From assembly GCF_047675955.1 (NCBI RefSeq), contig NC_132912.1, forward strand, positions 17,830,500 through 17,894,499: a stretch of 64,000 nt of DNA. The letters run 5' to 3'. The DNA is from Chlorocebus sabaeus (taxonomy: Eukaryota; Chordata; Mammalia; Primates; Cercopithecidae). Positions 24,446 through 35,698 of the stretch are shown here, in pieces (positions within the stretch are counted from its first letter, which is position 1; every line of letters starts with the position of its first letter). The notes beneath the pieces are model-generated. The model ran no database searches. It saw nothing but the letters and a program-made list of their open reading frames with translations, and was not told the origin of the DNA. The translations under genes and the position numbers were made by a program.

Positions 24446-24681
24446 TTTTTTTTTTTTTTTTGAGACAGGATCTCACTCTATTGCCCAGGCTGGAGTACAG
24501 TGTGGCATGATCATAGCTCACTGCAACCTTGACCTACTGGGCTCAATTAATCCTTCCACCTCAGCCTCCTGAGTAGCTGGGACTACAGGTGTGTACCACC
24601 ACGTGTGGCCCATTTTTGATACTGTGTAGAGATGGGGTCTCACCATGTTGCTCAGGCTGATCTTGAACTCATGTGCTCAAC
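24446..24681 (-). mobile_element. AluJ, reverse, 5'-truncated
   Basis: Poly(T) then gagacaggatctcactctat; continues into the left arm and stops near tgtgctcaacctgg, so the outer left-arm end is missing. The diverged sequence suggests AluJ. Confidence 0.85.
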
Positions 24682-24761
24682 CTGGAGGTTCAGGTAAAAT
24701 TTCCTGAATAACAACTGGCACATTCTCTGTGCTTAAACTGTGTTAAAAACAAACTAACTAA

Positions 24762-25055
24762 CAAAATTAGACTCATGCCTATAGTCCTAGCATTTTGGGA
24801 GGTTGAGGTGGGAGGATCACTTGAAGACAGGAGTTTGAGACCAGCCTGGGCAATATGGTGAGACTCCATCTCTACTATATAAAAATCAGGCAGGAGGTGG
24901 CTAAGGTGGTGATATGCACCACCTCAGTCCCAGTTACTTAAAAGGCTGAGGTGGGAGGATGACTTGAGCCCGGGATTTCAAGGCTGCAGTGAGCTAGGAT
25001 TGTACCACGACACTCTAGCCTGGCAACAGAGTCAGACCTTGTCTCAAAAAAAACT
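24762..25055 (+). mobile_element. AluJ
   Basis: Begins within the first bases of Alu (actcatgcctatagtcctag) and ends gtctcaaaaaaaa. Directly abuts another Alu at 25059. Confidence 0.85.
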
Positions 25056-25058
25056 GGT

Positions 25059-25350
25059 GGCCAGGCACGGTGGCTCACATCTGTAATCCCAGCACTTAGG
25101 GAGGGTGAGGCAGGCGGATCACCTGAGGTCAAGAGTTCGAGACCAGCCTGGCTAAAATGGTGAACATACTAAAAATACAAAAAAATTAGCCAGGTGTGGT
25201 GGAAGGCGCCTGTAATCCCAGCCACTTGGGAGGCTGAGGCAGGAGAATTGCTTGAACCCAGGAGGAGGAGGTTACAGTGAGCCAAGGCTGTGCCATTGCA
25301 CTCTAGCCTGGGCAACAAAAACAAAACTCCGTCTCAAGGAAAAAAAAATT
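25059..25350 (+). mobile_element. AluS
   Basis: ggccaggcacggtggctcac to ctcaaggaaaaaaaa. Inserted into or beside the A tail of the AluJ just upstream, a common preferred target. Confidence 0.95.
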
Positions 25351-25942
25351 GGTAAAAATTCCTGCTGTCAAGAAACTTACATTTCTGTTTGAGGGAGACA
25401 AAGCAATTAACCTAAAAGTGAAATATTACGTTAGTTAATGTTAAGCGATAAAAATGAGGCAGAAAGAGGGATAGGAAGCTGGGGAGGTGTTGAAATTTTA
25501 GATAAGTTGTCTCATGAGAAAATGTCACTTAAGAAAAGACCTGAAGAACCGGAGGTGGCTGGCTTTTTTGGATATCTCTGGGGAGTTTTCCAGGCCAAGA
25601 GAACAACAGGGCAAAGTCAAACAGAAGCCTTTATGCTTCGTGTGTTTGAAGAATATTGAGGAGGACAATGAGAGAGGAAATTTAGTCAGAGAGAAAGGTG
25701 GTAGGGGAGAGATTGTGGAGGACCTGGAAAATTATGGTGAAGCCTAGGGCTTTGATCTAAGTGGCTTTTGAGATGAGTCTGACTTACCTCACTGAATATC
25801 AAACTAAACGAACCAAATTTACATAGTTCAACATGACATATTATCTCCACAAGACTCACAACTTAATAGCCTGAATTTTGAAAAGGAATAATTTATGTTG
25901 GAAGATTCCAGACCTTTAATACCTTCTAAAATATCAACTCAA
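25351..25942 (+). repeat. L2 LINE remnant
   Basis: Typical L2 order: 'tgtcaagaaacttacatttc' near the start, 'aagaaaagacctgaag' in the middle, then a 'ttttccaggccaagagaacaa' block, and 'tggaggacctggaaa' before the end. Frames at 25438-25747 fall inside and are not genes. Confidence 0.75.
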
Positions 25943-26239
25943 CGCCAGGCACATTGACTCACGCCTGTAATCCCAACACTTTGGGAGGCCAAGGCAGGCA
26001 GATCACTTGAGGTCAGGAGTTCGAGACCAGCCTGGCCAACATGGTGAAACCCTGTCTCTACTAAAAATACAAAATTAGTCGAGCATGGTGGCGCCCGACT
26101 GTTCGGGAGGTTGAGGCAGGAGAATCGCTTGAACCCAGGAGGCAGAGGTTGCAGTCAGCCGAGATTGTGCCACTGCACTCCAGTCTGGACAACAGAGTAA
26201 AACTGTGTCTCAAAAAAAATATTTATGTGTATATAGATA
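25943..26239 (+). mobile_element. AluS
   Basis: Full Alu lacking a short segment near the start of the right arm. Flanked by the direct repeat atatcaactcaa (before 25943 and after the tatatagat tail). Confidence 0.9.
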
Positions 26240-26334
26240 TCAACTCAAAAATTGTGATGAAAACAGAACAAAACCAAACCTGCACCACCCAGTGGAGTTA
26301 GGAAGCACTGCATACAGGCAAATCACTTGGAATT

Positions 26335-26476
26335 TTCTTGAGATGGATTTTTGCTCTTGTTGCCCAGGCTGAAGTGCAATGGCGCCATCTTGGCTCACTG
26401 CTCCCGCCCTCAGGTGATCCGCCCTCCTTGGCCTCCCAAAATGCTGGAATTACAGGCATGAGCCACTGCGCCCGGC
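26335..26476 (-). mobile_element. Alu, reverse, internally deleted
   Basis: gagatggatttttgctcttg joins directly to the left-arm end cctcaggtgatccgcc ... ccactgcgcccggc. About half of the element is missing between ~26403 and 26410. Confidence 0.85.
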
Positions 26477-27047
26477 TAGAAATTTTATTTTAACTTTTAT
26501 CTACAGTGATCACATTAACTGCACAATGAACATTTTTGTTATTTTGTGAATATATGGTGGGCAGGACTACTAATAGTTATTTCAAGATATTTTAACTTAC
26601 CTAAGGAAGAATTGGAGAGTTGTAAACTTATAAAGTCCTCAACAGTGAAGATGTGGGAAATTTAGGTTAAAGCATCCTTGTGAACTTTGGGATGAATTTA
26701 TGCTAATTGATTAGGCCTGTACCTATACTTTTTCTGCTTAAATTTGTTACTCTGGAATACCAAAAGGCTAACGTGTTTTAGTCCCTTGAAAAATAAAATT
26801 TGAGAATTGTTGCAAACAGTGAGGTGACTTCCTTTTTTCCTTTAATACAGTTTTTAAAACATTTCTAGCTCATTTACACATTACCACACCACAATGTGTG
26901 TGATGACTACATAGTGGAGTGGGAAATTTTAATTCACTTTCTTTCTCTTTTAGGATCTGGGAAATTTTAGTGGAATGACATTTTAAGGGAGCGTAATTTT
27001 TTTTTAAGGATTTCCTATACATTTTGTTAATTTCAAGAACAGAGTCA
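26477..27047. other. Intergenic, unassigned AT-rich sequence
   Basis: No ORF, RNA gene or recognised repeat beyond short A/T runs. Confidence 0.5.
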
Positions 27048-27324
27048 GCCGGGTGCGGTGGTTCACGCCTGTAATCCCAGCACTTTGGGAGGCCGAGGTG
27101 GGCAGATCACGAGGTCAGGAGATGAAGACCATCCTGGCTAACATGGTGAAACCCTGTCTCTACTAAAAATACAAAAAATTAGCTGGACTTAGTGGCGGGC
27201 GCCTGTAGTCCAAGCTACTCGGGAGGCTGAATCAGGAGAATGGCGTGAACCCGGGAGGCGGAGCTTTTTGGCACTCCATCCTGGGCGACAGAGCGAAACT
27301 CCGTCTCAAAAAAAAAAAAAAAAA
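27048..27324 (+). mobile_element. AluY with right-arm deletion
   Basis: Starts gccgggtgcggtggttcacg and has AluY features (cgaggtcaggagatgaagac). The segment from gaggcggagc jumps to ttttggcactccatcc, so ~25 bases with the 'cagtgagc' region are lost. Tail of ~17 A. Confidence 0.95.
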
Positions 27325-29077
27325 GTCACCAGTTATAAAAGGGCACAAAAGTGAATACGCTGTCATCTTTGCTTTTACAAAGTTGCTTATTTGACAGCTA
27401 AACAGATGAAATAATACTTTTTCCTATAGTATATATTTAGCATAATCTGGACTATGATAGCATAAAATTGGTCAAGGGGGCTTATATCGGATAGTAACAT
27501 TGTCTTACTAAATTCACTTCAAATGATTTACTTGGTCACGCCTGCGTACGGTGATCAGCAACTCTGTGGAAATTTTAAATGAACAGTAAGCCAGGCCCTG
27601 GAACCTACTTTCACTTCTTCCCTAGGCTCTATGTACATTCAGCTCCATCCCAAGAGCAGTTTCACTCCACTAGCTCCTGCCTTTTTGCACATCATAAGAT
27701 CACAGGAAACAAACCACGGATATGCCAGAACATTCCTGGCAGTTTGTACATTGTGTTTCACAGACCCTACGCTGAAAACAATGAGCAAACCTTGAGATTA
27801 CAAATGATCTTCCTAACAATTTTAGAGACTCGATTTTTGACTTCCTGCCTGCCGGAAGGAAGTGACAGTTGGAAGTGTGGAGAACAGGTGTTCCCCTGAA
27901 CAGAATGATATCTTCTGCTTACTAAAATAAAAAACACTGCATCAACACTCGTACATGGAAGTGAACTCTAACCACAAGGCTCAGTCTTTTCACCACGGAT
28001 CCAGCTTCAGAAACCCAAATCTGTTTCCTACCAGGAAGTTGTTAAACCCAGCATTAAAGAGCAAACTAAGGCGCAGAGTTCCTTGAATCAGTACTGGGTT
28101 AATCCAAGTAAAGAATCTGGGTGGTTTGAAAATGTCCCCTTCCGTGTCTTTCCAGTTACCACAGTGCAACTGCATGGCACACTCATCAGAGGATTTACAA
28201 GGGCAGGAATCAGGACTGGAGTAAACGGGTCCCAGCTGAAGGGTAGGTAGGTGATCTTAAACCCTCTTTCATCTCCCGTTTTCTTTGTCTGCAAGTCAGG
28301 GGTCTGGGATTATTTCCTCCCGGTGGCTTAGTGTTGGCATAATAGCTTTCTTTTTCTTTGCCAAGCTCGCTAGTTGCTCTGTCCCTCATGAAGGAACATT
28401 CACTGCCTCCTGATCCTTTCTGTAAAATTCAGGCAAATGACACCTCAAAAGGGCTGAAGACTGAAATAATTGAAGGCTATGCCTCGGGTCAGTCAAATAC
28501 CAGACAGTCCTCTCCGGTCTCCTTCATTAATGGTGCAAACCCATTAGGGCGTGTGCATTTTCTGAGGGCCCGCAGATTGGAGAAGGCTGGGGAAATATGG
28601 TAGCATTCACATCTATGAAGCTATGGGGAAGGCTTGGAAAGGGTCATAGTCTTTTTCAACAGGCATCACGAGATTAATCAATTCTGCAATCCATGGGGAC
28701 TTTGTCTTTTCTCTTTTACCTTGAGACCCCAAGGAGCCAGGCTATGGAGAAAGAGATCTGGTAGCTTTATTTGGAGCCAAGTGTTGCAAGGGTAAGGAGG
28801 AGCGAGAGAGGAAATTGAAGCCTGTAGACTGAGTGAGTAGATTGAACTGAGACTCATAGAACATGATTTCTCCTTCTGAAATGTCAGCGTGGGAGACAGC
28901 TGACTCTCCCTTGGCATAAAGAAAGAGTTAGCCATGATCAAATCCCTGCACATTCCTTCTGCTGCCTACTTCTCTCTCTCTCTTTTTTTTTTTCTCTGCC
29001 GTATTCTTGTTTCTTTAAATTTTTTTTTTTCTAATTTTTATTCGTAATGCACCACTTCTCTCTCTCTTTCTGAGTTG
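27325..29077. other. Intergenic, unassigned
   Basis: Longest frame 27579-27899 (106 codons) has no recognised homology; frames at 27990-28294 on the other strand show that the density is not informative. Ends in a C/T-rich tract (28975-29050). No gene called. Confidence 0.45.
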
Positions 29078-29354
29078 GGAGGAGGACAGGGTCTCACTCT
29101 GTTGCCCAGGTTTGGAGTGCAGTGGCACAGTCATAGCTCAACCTCCTAGTTTCAAGCGATCCTTCTTCTTCAGCCTCCTGAGTAGCTGGGAATACAGGTG
29201 TGCACCTCTATGCCCAGATAATTTTTGTATTTTTCATAGAGATGGGGTTTTGCCATGTTGCCCAGGTTGGTCTCAAACTCCTGGGCTCAAGCGATCTGCC
29301 CACCTCAGCCTCCCAAAGTGCTGAGATTACAGGCATGAGCCACTGTGCCTGGCC
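29078..29354 (-). mobile_element. AluJ, reverse
   Basis: ggacagggtctcactctgtt to cactgtgcctggcc. Middle of the right arm shortened. Confidence 0.9.
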
Positions 29355-29584
29355 GCCTTCACTTCTCTTATACTTCATTTTGCTTTCCTTTTTTCCAGGA
29401 ATACATATTAACGGACTGTTGTGTGCTTGACGCTGTGCTGAGAAATGAGGATACACAGATGAAAAGCAGATGCTCTCTGCTTTCCAGGAGCTCGGGGTTT
29501 TGTAGGGGACCCAGTGTGTAAGTGAATGATATAAGAACATTTTATCATTTGTGCTACCCTACAAGCATCTGAAAGATGTTTTGA

Positions 29585-29873
29585 GGCTGGGCACAGTGAC
29601 TCATGCCTGTAATCCCAGCACTTTGGGAGGCCAAGGCGGGTGGTTCACTTGAGGTCAGGGGTTCAAGACCAGCCTAGCCAACATGGCGAAACCCCATCTC
29701 TACTAAAGTATAAAAATTAGCTGGGCATAGTGACAGATGTCTATAATCCTAGCTACTCAGGAGGCCAAGGCAGGAGAATCGCTTGAACCCAGGAGGCGGA
29801 GGTTGTAGTGAGCCAAGATTGTACCACTCCACTCCAGCCTGGGTGACAGAGCAAGACTCTGTCTCAAAAAAAA
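29585..29873 (+). mobile_element. AluS
   Basis: ggctgggcacagtgactcat to gtctcaaaaaaaa. Target-site duplication agatgttttgag / aggtgttttgag. Inserted in an L2-like piece (29395-29960). Confidence 0.95.
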
Positions 29874-30158
29874 GGTGTTTTGAGAAAAGAGGGAAGACTT
29901 AATTCTGCTTGGAAAAGGAGAGTTAGGAAAGGTTGCACAGAGGAGCAGAAGAGAAAGCAAGTGTCTGTGGAAGGATGAAGCTTCCCTTTTCAGCCTTTTC
30001 CTATGAAAGCAGGAGAGGACAATCCAATTCTACCCAAAGGCCCAGCCAGAAAACAGTGGTTCAAGCCTGTGTGCTGTCTTCTGCTTGCCTCTCGACTATT
30101 TCACTGCTCTTAAGTACTACCATTAAAAGAATAATTGAAGTGCAGTTTGATTATTTGG

Positions 30159-30160
<2 letters not shown>

Positions 30161-30190
<30 letters not shown>

Positions 30191-30273
30191 AGACGGAGTC
30201 TCGCTCTTCGCCCAGGTTGGAGTGAAGTGGCGTGATCTCAGCTCACTGCAAGCTCCGCCTCCCGGGTTCACGC
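30161..30273 (-). mobile_element. 5'-truncated AluY, reverse
   Basis: Long poly(T) (~29) then gagacggagtctcgctcttc, stopping at gggttcacgcc, so only the 3' ~80 bases of Alu inserted. A direct repeat gattatttggctt flanks it exactly. A genuine truncated retrotransposition, not a later deletion. Confidence 0.9.
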
Positions 30274-30602
30274 CAGATTATTTGGCTTCTGTAAAGTAAG
30301 GGAAAGCAAACTGGTGGAGGAAAGATTAAAAAAAAAAAAAAAAGCACAAAATTGTTATTAAACTCCCTCCACCCCACTTCACCCATTCTCCAGGGACAGC
30401 ACTGTGAACAGTTTGACAAGTATCTTCCTGGATTTTAAAATTTACGTAGAAACCTACAACTACAATATTTGAAAGCGAAAAGATTGTACCATTCATGTTG
30501 TTAGACATAGTATCTACAACTTGTTTCTCTCTCCCATCCTCTTCCCTGTCTTACTACATCATAAACATTCTTAGAACTACTTTTCCTTGAAAAAAATCAT
30601 TA
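30274..30602. other. Intergenic, perhaps old L1
   Basis: A tract at 30328-30343, then sequence faintly resembling an L1M 3' region ('cactgtgaacagtttgaca'). No gene. Confidence 0.35.
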
Positions 30603-30907
30603 TTATTTTTAGAGGCAGGGTTTTGTTCTGTTACCGCAGGCTAGAATGTATTTGCTGTTCACAGGTGTAATCAAAGTGCACTGCAGCCTTGAACTCCTGG
30701 GCTCAAGCAATCCTCCCACCCGAATAGCTGGGACTACAGGTGCATGCCACAATGCCTGGCTAAATTTTTAATTTTTTTTTTTTTTTTTGTGGAGACAAGG
30801 TTTTGCCATGTTGCCCGAGCTTGTCTCAAACTCCTGGCCTCAAGCAATCCTCTCACCTTGGCCTCCTGTAATGCTAGGATTGTAGGTGTGAGTCACTGCA
30901 CCCAGCC
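30603..30907 (-). mobile_element. AluJ, reverse
   Basis: Diverged right arm (aggcagggttttgttctgtt) and left arm ending cactgcacccagcc, with an expanded internal T tract at 30774-30788. Confidence 0.9.
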
Positions 30908-30989
30908 AGAACAATTTTTCAAAGGAAATATTATTACACTATGCAGAGAAAATTGCTGTAGCGGTATAGAGCTACCGCTTTGAGTCAAC

Positions 30990-31540
30990 AGAAAGAGCGA
31001 TACAAAGTTTCCCTCCTCTGAGAAGCCTTCTCTGATTAACTCTGAGTTTTTTCCATCCTTTCTCCTGTATGTTCTGGTGATTTTCCATGGGGTTTCTGAG
31101 TGGTATTTGGCCTCTGCTCACAAACACACTCCTTTGTCTTATTCTCAAGCCCTTTCTCTTGCAAAGAACAAAGACCACCTTTTGTAAGGACACATGTGAG
31201 CTGGAAGGTTCAACAGCTCAGGCGCCTGTAAAGACTGGTCTTTCTTGGTACGATTGCTTCTCCCTGTTGATCTGTCCTACCTTTCTCACTCCCAGGTTCC
31301 TTGCTCAACTCACTCTTCTATTCCCTCACCGCCTGGCTTCTATTTGTTCATTCATCAGATAGAATTGACAACATGCCAGGAGTGGAGGTTCCAGCCCGTA
31401 GAGTTTGGCTTGCTCTAATTCTGACTCAAACTCATGACCTTCTTTTGCTCCACTTACCAAATTCTCTCCATGTTTCTGAGTTCAAATTCCTAAGGGTGAG
31501 AATCCAATTGACCTGGTTTGTGCCAGGCTACACTTAGATG
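30990..31540 (-). repeat. L2 LINE remnant, reverse
   Basis: 'cctctgagaagccttctctg' at 31015 is the L2 3' hallmark, followed by diverged L2-like sequence. Frames at 31087-31537 lie in it and are not called. Confidence 0.6.
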
Positions 31541-31946
31541 GCTGGACACGCTATGGCTCAGGACCCATTCATTCAAGAAGATGTGGCTGGAGAAGGGAGA
31601 TGGACTGTGGGTAGGTCACCCTTCCCAGCCCTAACTTGCCCAGTGTACTTTCTCCAACAACGTCCTCAGGTCTTTGCGGGGCACTTGTGTTAAATTCCTA
31701 AGCAGAGCGTAAGTTAACAGGGACGGCCAGGATCTGCACGCAGGAAGTGTTCAAAGGACAATGTGGACACACTCAACTGTTTCTTTACATGGAGTTGGGC
31801 TCGTGGCGGGCAGAAAGCGAGAATCACAGGCTTTCTCCTAAAGAAACCACAGCCAGTGACTAGAGCATTCCAGGAGGTAGAAAACACTGGTCACAGGTCA
31901 TGTCACATGAATGCTAACACTCTTGGGGTCATCTTTAAAGGTAAAG
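31541..31946. other. Intergenic, unassigned
   Basis: No recognised repeat. A frame starting at 31763 runs into the next Alu and is a chance ORF. Confidence 0.4.
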
Positions 31947-32240
31947 GTGACCAGAAGCAGTGGCTCATGCCTGTAATCCCAGCACTTTGGGAGGCCGAGG
32001 TGGGTGGATCACTTGAGGCCAGGAGTTTGAGACCAGCCTGGCCAATAGGGTGAAACCTCGTCTCTACTAAAAATACAAAAATTAGCCAGGTGTGGTGGTG
32101 GGTGGGTGGTGGGTTAGGGAGACTGAGGTAGGAGAATCCCTTGAACCCAGAAGACAGAGGTTGCAGTGAGCCGAGATCGTACCACTGCACTCCAGCCTGG
32201 GCGACAGAGCAAGACACTGTCTTGAAAAATTAAAAAATAA
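31947..32240 (+). mobile_element. AluS
   Basis: gaccagaagcagtggctcat to cttgaaaaattaaaaaat. The linker region has a local gtgggtgg expansion. Direct repeat aaaggtga at both sides. Confidence 0.9.
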
Positions 32241-32595
32241 AGGTGAAGGAAGATTATGAACCAGAGGAAAGTTATAGGTGAGAAATAGAAAGCTAGTGTC
32301 AGTTTTAAATTCTCATAAATGGAAATAAAATTGAGCATTCAAAATGGGATTATAGACCCAGGCAAGAGACTTCTTTCTCAAGAGTCAAGCTATTCAATAA
32401 CTCTTCAAATGCTCAATAATTCCTATTCATACACAAAATGTGTAGCAGATGTTATGATTCAACAGAGCGCTAGTGACTCAAGATGGAGTGTTAGGAGGTT
32501 AAAATATAATTCATATCCAGTATCATTTAAATAGGCATTTTCATCAGGAATGATACTGACCATTGATGTCAATGGTAAGTTATTAGAAGTAGTTG

Positions 32596-32896
32596 GCAAC
32601 TGGGTGCAATGGCTCATACCTGTAATCCCAGCACTTTGGGAGGCCAAGGCAGATGGATTATCTGAGGTCAGGAGTTCAAGACCAGCCTGGGCAACATAGC
32701 AAAACCCCATCTCTACTAAAAATACAAAATTTAGCCAGGCGTGGTGGTACACATCTGAAGTCCCAGCTACTTGGGAGGCTGAGTCTGGAGAATCGCTTGA
32801 ACCCGGGAGGCGGAGGTTGCAGTGAGCTGAGATCTCATCATTGCACTCCAGCCTGGGTGACAGAGCGAGGCTCCACCTCAAAAAAAAAAAAAAAAA
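32596..32896 (+). mobile_element. AluS
   Basis: Full length with ~18 A tail; direct repeat agaagtagttg on both sides confirms target-primed insertion. Confidence 0.95.
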
Positions 32897-33549
32897 AGAA
32901 GTAGTTGACGACAGAACTGCTGCTCAGATGGGCCTCCACTCCATCCTTTCATATTTTATCACTGTTGTTCCAAGTCTCTTCTTTGGCTTGAAAGAATTTC
33001 TGCTAAACTTCAATGGATTCAAAATCCAAGTTCAAATAAAATAACTAGATGGCTTGAAGAACCAGCTGACTAATTGTCTGGCAGTGGGAGGGCAGAAAGC
33101 ATCAATCCTGAGAGCCACACCAGGAGCCTCCAATGCACCCTGGAACTCCAGCAGCCCAGGGCCCCTTCCGCCGGGGACCTTGAGAGAGAGAAACCTAGAG
33201 AAATATGGGTCTGCATCAGTGTGACACTGATGTGTGTGTGACAGGCACAGGGAAGGCCACAGAAGGGACGGGGCTCAATGTCTGCTGTTGTGAACCTTCC
33301 TTCATCACTCCCGCTCCGTTTGTGTTAGCTGGGGGGCTCTTACCTCTAGCCAGGCTCCTCTCTGGTTCCCAGCTGGGCTCCTGCCTCCAGGGTAGCACTG
33401 CTCTGTCCTTCCTCCACATCAGCATCGAGCCTCCTTTCCAAATGACCAAAGGATGCTGTGTTCAGAAAACTTTGCTTTTTCACTGCTGGCTACACCCCCC
33501 GCCCCCTGCAAATCCTTAATGGGACACGACATTCTTACCACAACCTATT
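32897..33549. other. Intergenic, unassigned
   Basis: Frames at 33205-33519 (+) and 33216-33449 (-) overlap and have no recognised homology. No repeat identified with confidence. Confidence 0.4.
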
Positions 33550-33847
33550 TTGTTGTTGTTTTGAGGTAGGGTCTTGCTCTGTTGCTCAGGCTGGAGTGCT
33601 GTGGCACGATCACAGTTCACTGCAGCTTCAACCTCCCAGGCTCAAGCAATCCTCCCACCTCAGCCTCCGGAGTCACTGAGACCATAGGCATGTGACCCTG
33701 TGCCTGGCTAATTTTTTGTATTTTTTGTAGAGAAGAGGTTTCACCATGTTGTCCAGGCTGGTCTCAAACTCCTGGCCTCCTCGAGCTATCAACCCACGTT
33801 GGCCTCCTAAAGTGCTGGGGTTACAGGTAGGAGCCACCCCACCTGGC
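33550..33847 (-). mobile_element. AluJ, reverse
   Basis: (TTG)n-modified tail then gaggtagggtcttgctctgt; ends gagccaccccacctggcc. Confidence 0.9.
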
Positions 33848-34217
33848 CCCCAAACTATTTTTCTAACATTGCCTCCTCCTGTTTCCTGCTGTGCCACACC
33901 AGATTCTCACTCACCACTGCAGCCTCCTTGGCTGTGTCTGAAATGTCCCCGACACCGCAGTGCCCCTGTCCATCTTGACCGTGCGTATGTGCCCATCCTC
34001 TTCCCACAACCCCAAGGCGAAGCAAGGTGCAGTTCACCGGTGTCCCTGCAGCACTTCGGTTACAGTCTTCTGACCTCGGTTATTTTTGTTGTGGTTCCTC
34101 AGTTTATCTCCTCCATTGGACCTCAAGCACTTTCAGAACAGGAACTTCTGTCCTTCATTCATCTTCATACCCTAACACATACTAAAATGCTCATTGTAAG
34201 TGCTCAAATATGCTTGT
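33848..34217 (-). repeat. L2 remnant, reverse
   Basis: 'ttgcctcctcctgtttcctg' and 'cattggacctcaagcacttt' with 'cacatactaaaatgctcatt' fit the reverse of an L2 3' end. The 190-codon frame starting at 33746 runs from an Alu through this piece into another Alu and is not a gene. Confidence 0.55.
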
Positions 34218-34651
34218 CTTTTTTTTTTTTTTTTTTGAGAAGGTGTCTTGCTCTGTCACCCAGACTGGAGTGCAGTGGCATGATGTCGGCTCATTGCAAC
34301 CTCAGCCTCCTAGGTTGAAGTGATTCTCTTGCCTCAGCCTCTCAAGTAGCTGGGATTACAGGCATGCACCACCACACCTGTCTATTTTTTTTTTTGTACA
34401 GATGGGGTTTCACCATGTTGGTCAGGCTGATCTCGAACTCCTGACCTCAGGTGATCTGCCTGCCTCAGCCTCCCAGAGTGTTGGGATTACAGGCGTGAGC
34501 CACTGTGTCTGGCCTTAATTTTTGTATTTTTCAGTAGAGATAGGATTTCACCATGTTGGCCAGGCTGATCTTGAACTCCTGACCTCAGGTGATCTGCCCG
34601 CTTCGGCCTCCCAAAGTGCGGGATTACAGGCGTGAGTCACCGTGCCCGGTC
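34218..34651 (-). mobile_element. Trimeric Alu, reverse
   Basis: A complete reverse Alu (34218-34514, ending ctgtgtctggcc) is followed without a gap by a second left-arm unit (34515-34651), which begins at the linker (ttaatttttgtatttttcag) and ends gtcaccgtgcccggtc. Right-left-left order. Confidence 0.85.
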
Positions 34652-35292
34652 TTAAGTATGTTTTTCGAAGGAAGGATATTCATGGAGACAATTGTCATCC
34701 TTTAAATATTTGATATGCGTTTGAGCCAGTCACAGATAGCTGTTAATGTGTAAATCCTGATAACAGGCTTCTAATGTCACCATTTCAGTTTGCTGGGCAG
34801 CAAAACAAAAATAGCATTAATTTGTGTTATATGGCAACTAATGCACAATAATGAATGAATATCTTAAGTATTAGGGAGAATCCTGGTTAGAAAGTTGATA
34901 AAGTGAATTCAAACTCCCTTTTCAAGAACTTGAAAGGGAGGGGTGGTTTTCCAAGATGAAGACTTAGGTTTGAGTATCTCCCTTTGCCTGAATTTGCTTT
35001 TATGTGAAAATAGAGAGTTGGATTCTATCTATTCCCCTTTAACTCTAAAATTATATTATTCCAGCAGTTTTACTTAACAAGAGTTGACTGTTACACAAAT
35101 GGTTTGTGCTAATATTAGCAATAAACACCTTTTTAAAACCCTGCTTTTACCCATGCTCTGAGGCATGCTCGAAAGTTCATTTGACTTCTAATAATGGATG
35201 TGCAAATATGTTGAGTGATCACTTCCACAATGGCCCTGTTCCTTTAAGAGACCACGGTTGTTAAGTTAGGAGATCATTGAACCATATGAGGG
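34652..35292. other. Region upstream of TMEM236
   Basis: About 640 bases of non-repetitive AT-rich sequence before the first TMEM236 exon; it probably includes the promoter. No CpG island. 'gttcctttaagagaccac' near 35240 is a notable non-repeat block, but I assign no factor to it. Confidence 0.4.
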
Positions 35293-35311
35293 TCAATAAA
35301 AGAATAAAAAG
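35293..35311 (+). promoter_or_regulatory. Candidate TATA/CDX-like AT box of TMEM236
   Basis: tcaataaaagaataaaaagt lies ~120 bases before the TMEM236 ATG. It could act as a TATA-like element, or as homeobox (caataaa, CDX-type) sites. The transcription start is not visible from sequence, so this is inference from position. Confidence 0.3.
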
Positions 35312-35371
35312 TCACTGGTTAGCGATCCGAGGACAAGGAACTTGATCCCAGTTCAGTATCTGTAGGTCCGT

Positions 35372-35452
35372 ATGCTGCCCACAGTCAAAGAGGGAGTCCC
35401 ACGTCCTTGGCAGCTTGCCTTTCCTCGGGATGGCTTCTGGAAGGCTCATTAA
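35372..35452 (+). other. Potential uORF overlapping the TMEM236 start
   Basis: ATG at 35372, 26 codons, TAA at 35450-35452. It is out of frame with TMEM236 and overlaps its ATG (35430). The uATG context is weak (C at -3, C at +4). Relevant only if the transcript starts upstream of 35372. Confidence 0.4.
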
Positions 35453-35686
35453 GTTTGTGGTTTTTGAGCTCCTAGAGTTTGCCGCTTTCTCCATCCCCAC
35501 ACTGGTGATCACGGAACAGTTTGCCACCGCCTACCAGGGAGCAACGGGTAGATCTGATAACACACCTTACTGGCTGATCGTCTCCTGTGCTATTGCCTAT
35601 GTTGCGTTAGTGACTCTACTGATCTGGGTTCCTGTGAAAGTTCTCCTGCACAAGAAATGTTATATTTACAGAAAAATTAAAGGATG
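35430..35686 (+). CDS. TMEM236: TMEM236 coding exon 1 (residues 1-85 plus two bases of W86)
   Basis: First coding exon of TMEM236 (formerly FAM23), a multi-pass membrane protein of unknown biochemical role. The ATG at 35430 gives MASGRLIKFVVFELLEF; its context has G at -3 and G at +4, a strong Kozak site. An upstream in-frame TTG (35415) is not needed. Two hydrophobic segments are visible: residues ~8-28 and ~47-71 (YWLIVSCAIAYVALVTLLIW), joined by a polar loop with RSDNTPY. A basic stretch follows (HKKCYIYRKIKG). The exon ends at 35686 before gtaagt; the intron is phase 2, splitting a Trp codon (TG|G). Read-through into the intron meets TAA at once (35688-35690). The donor joins in frame to 54459. 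Confidence 0.95.
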
Positions 35687-35698
35687 GTAAGTAAAATA

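Noticed and set aside
33746..34318. 190-codon open frame, the longest in the window
   Set aside because: It begins inside a reverse Alu, crosses an L2-like remnant and ends in another Alu. No homology or splice support; a chance frame.
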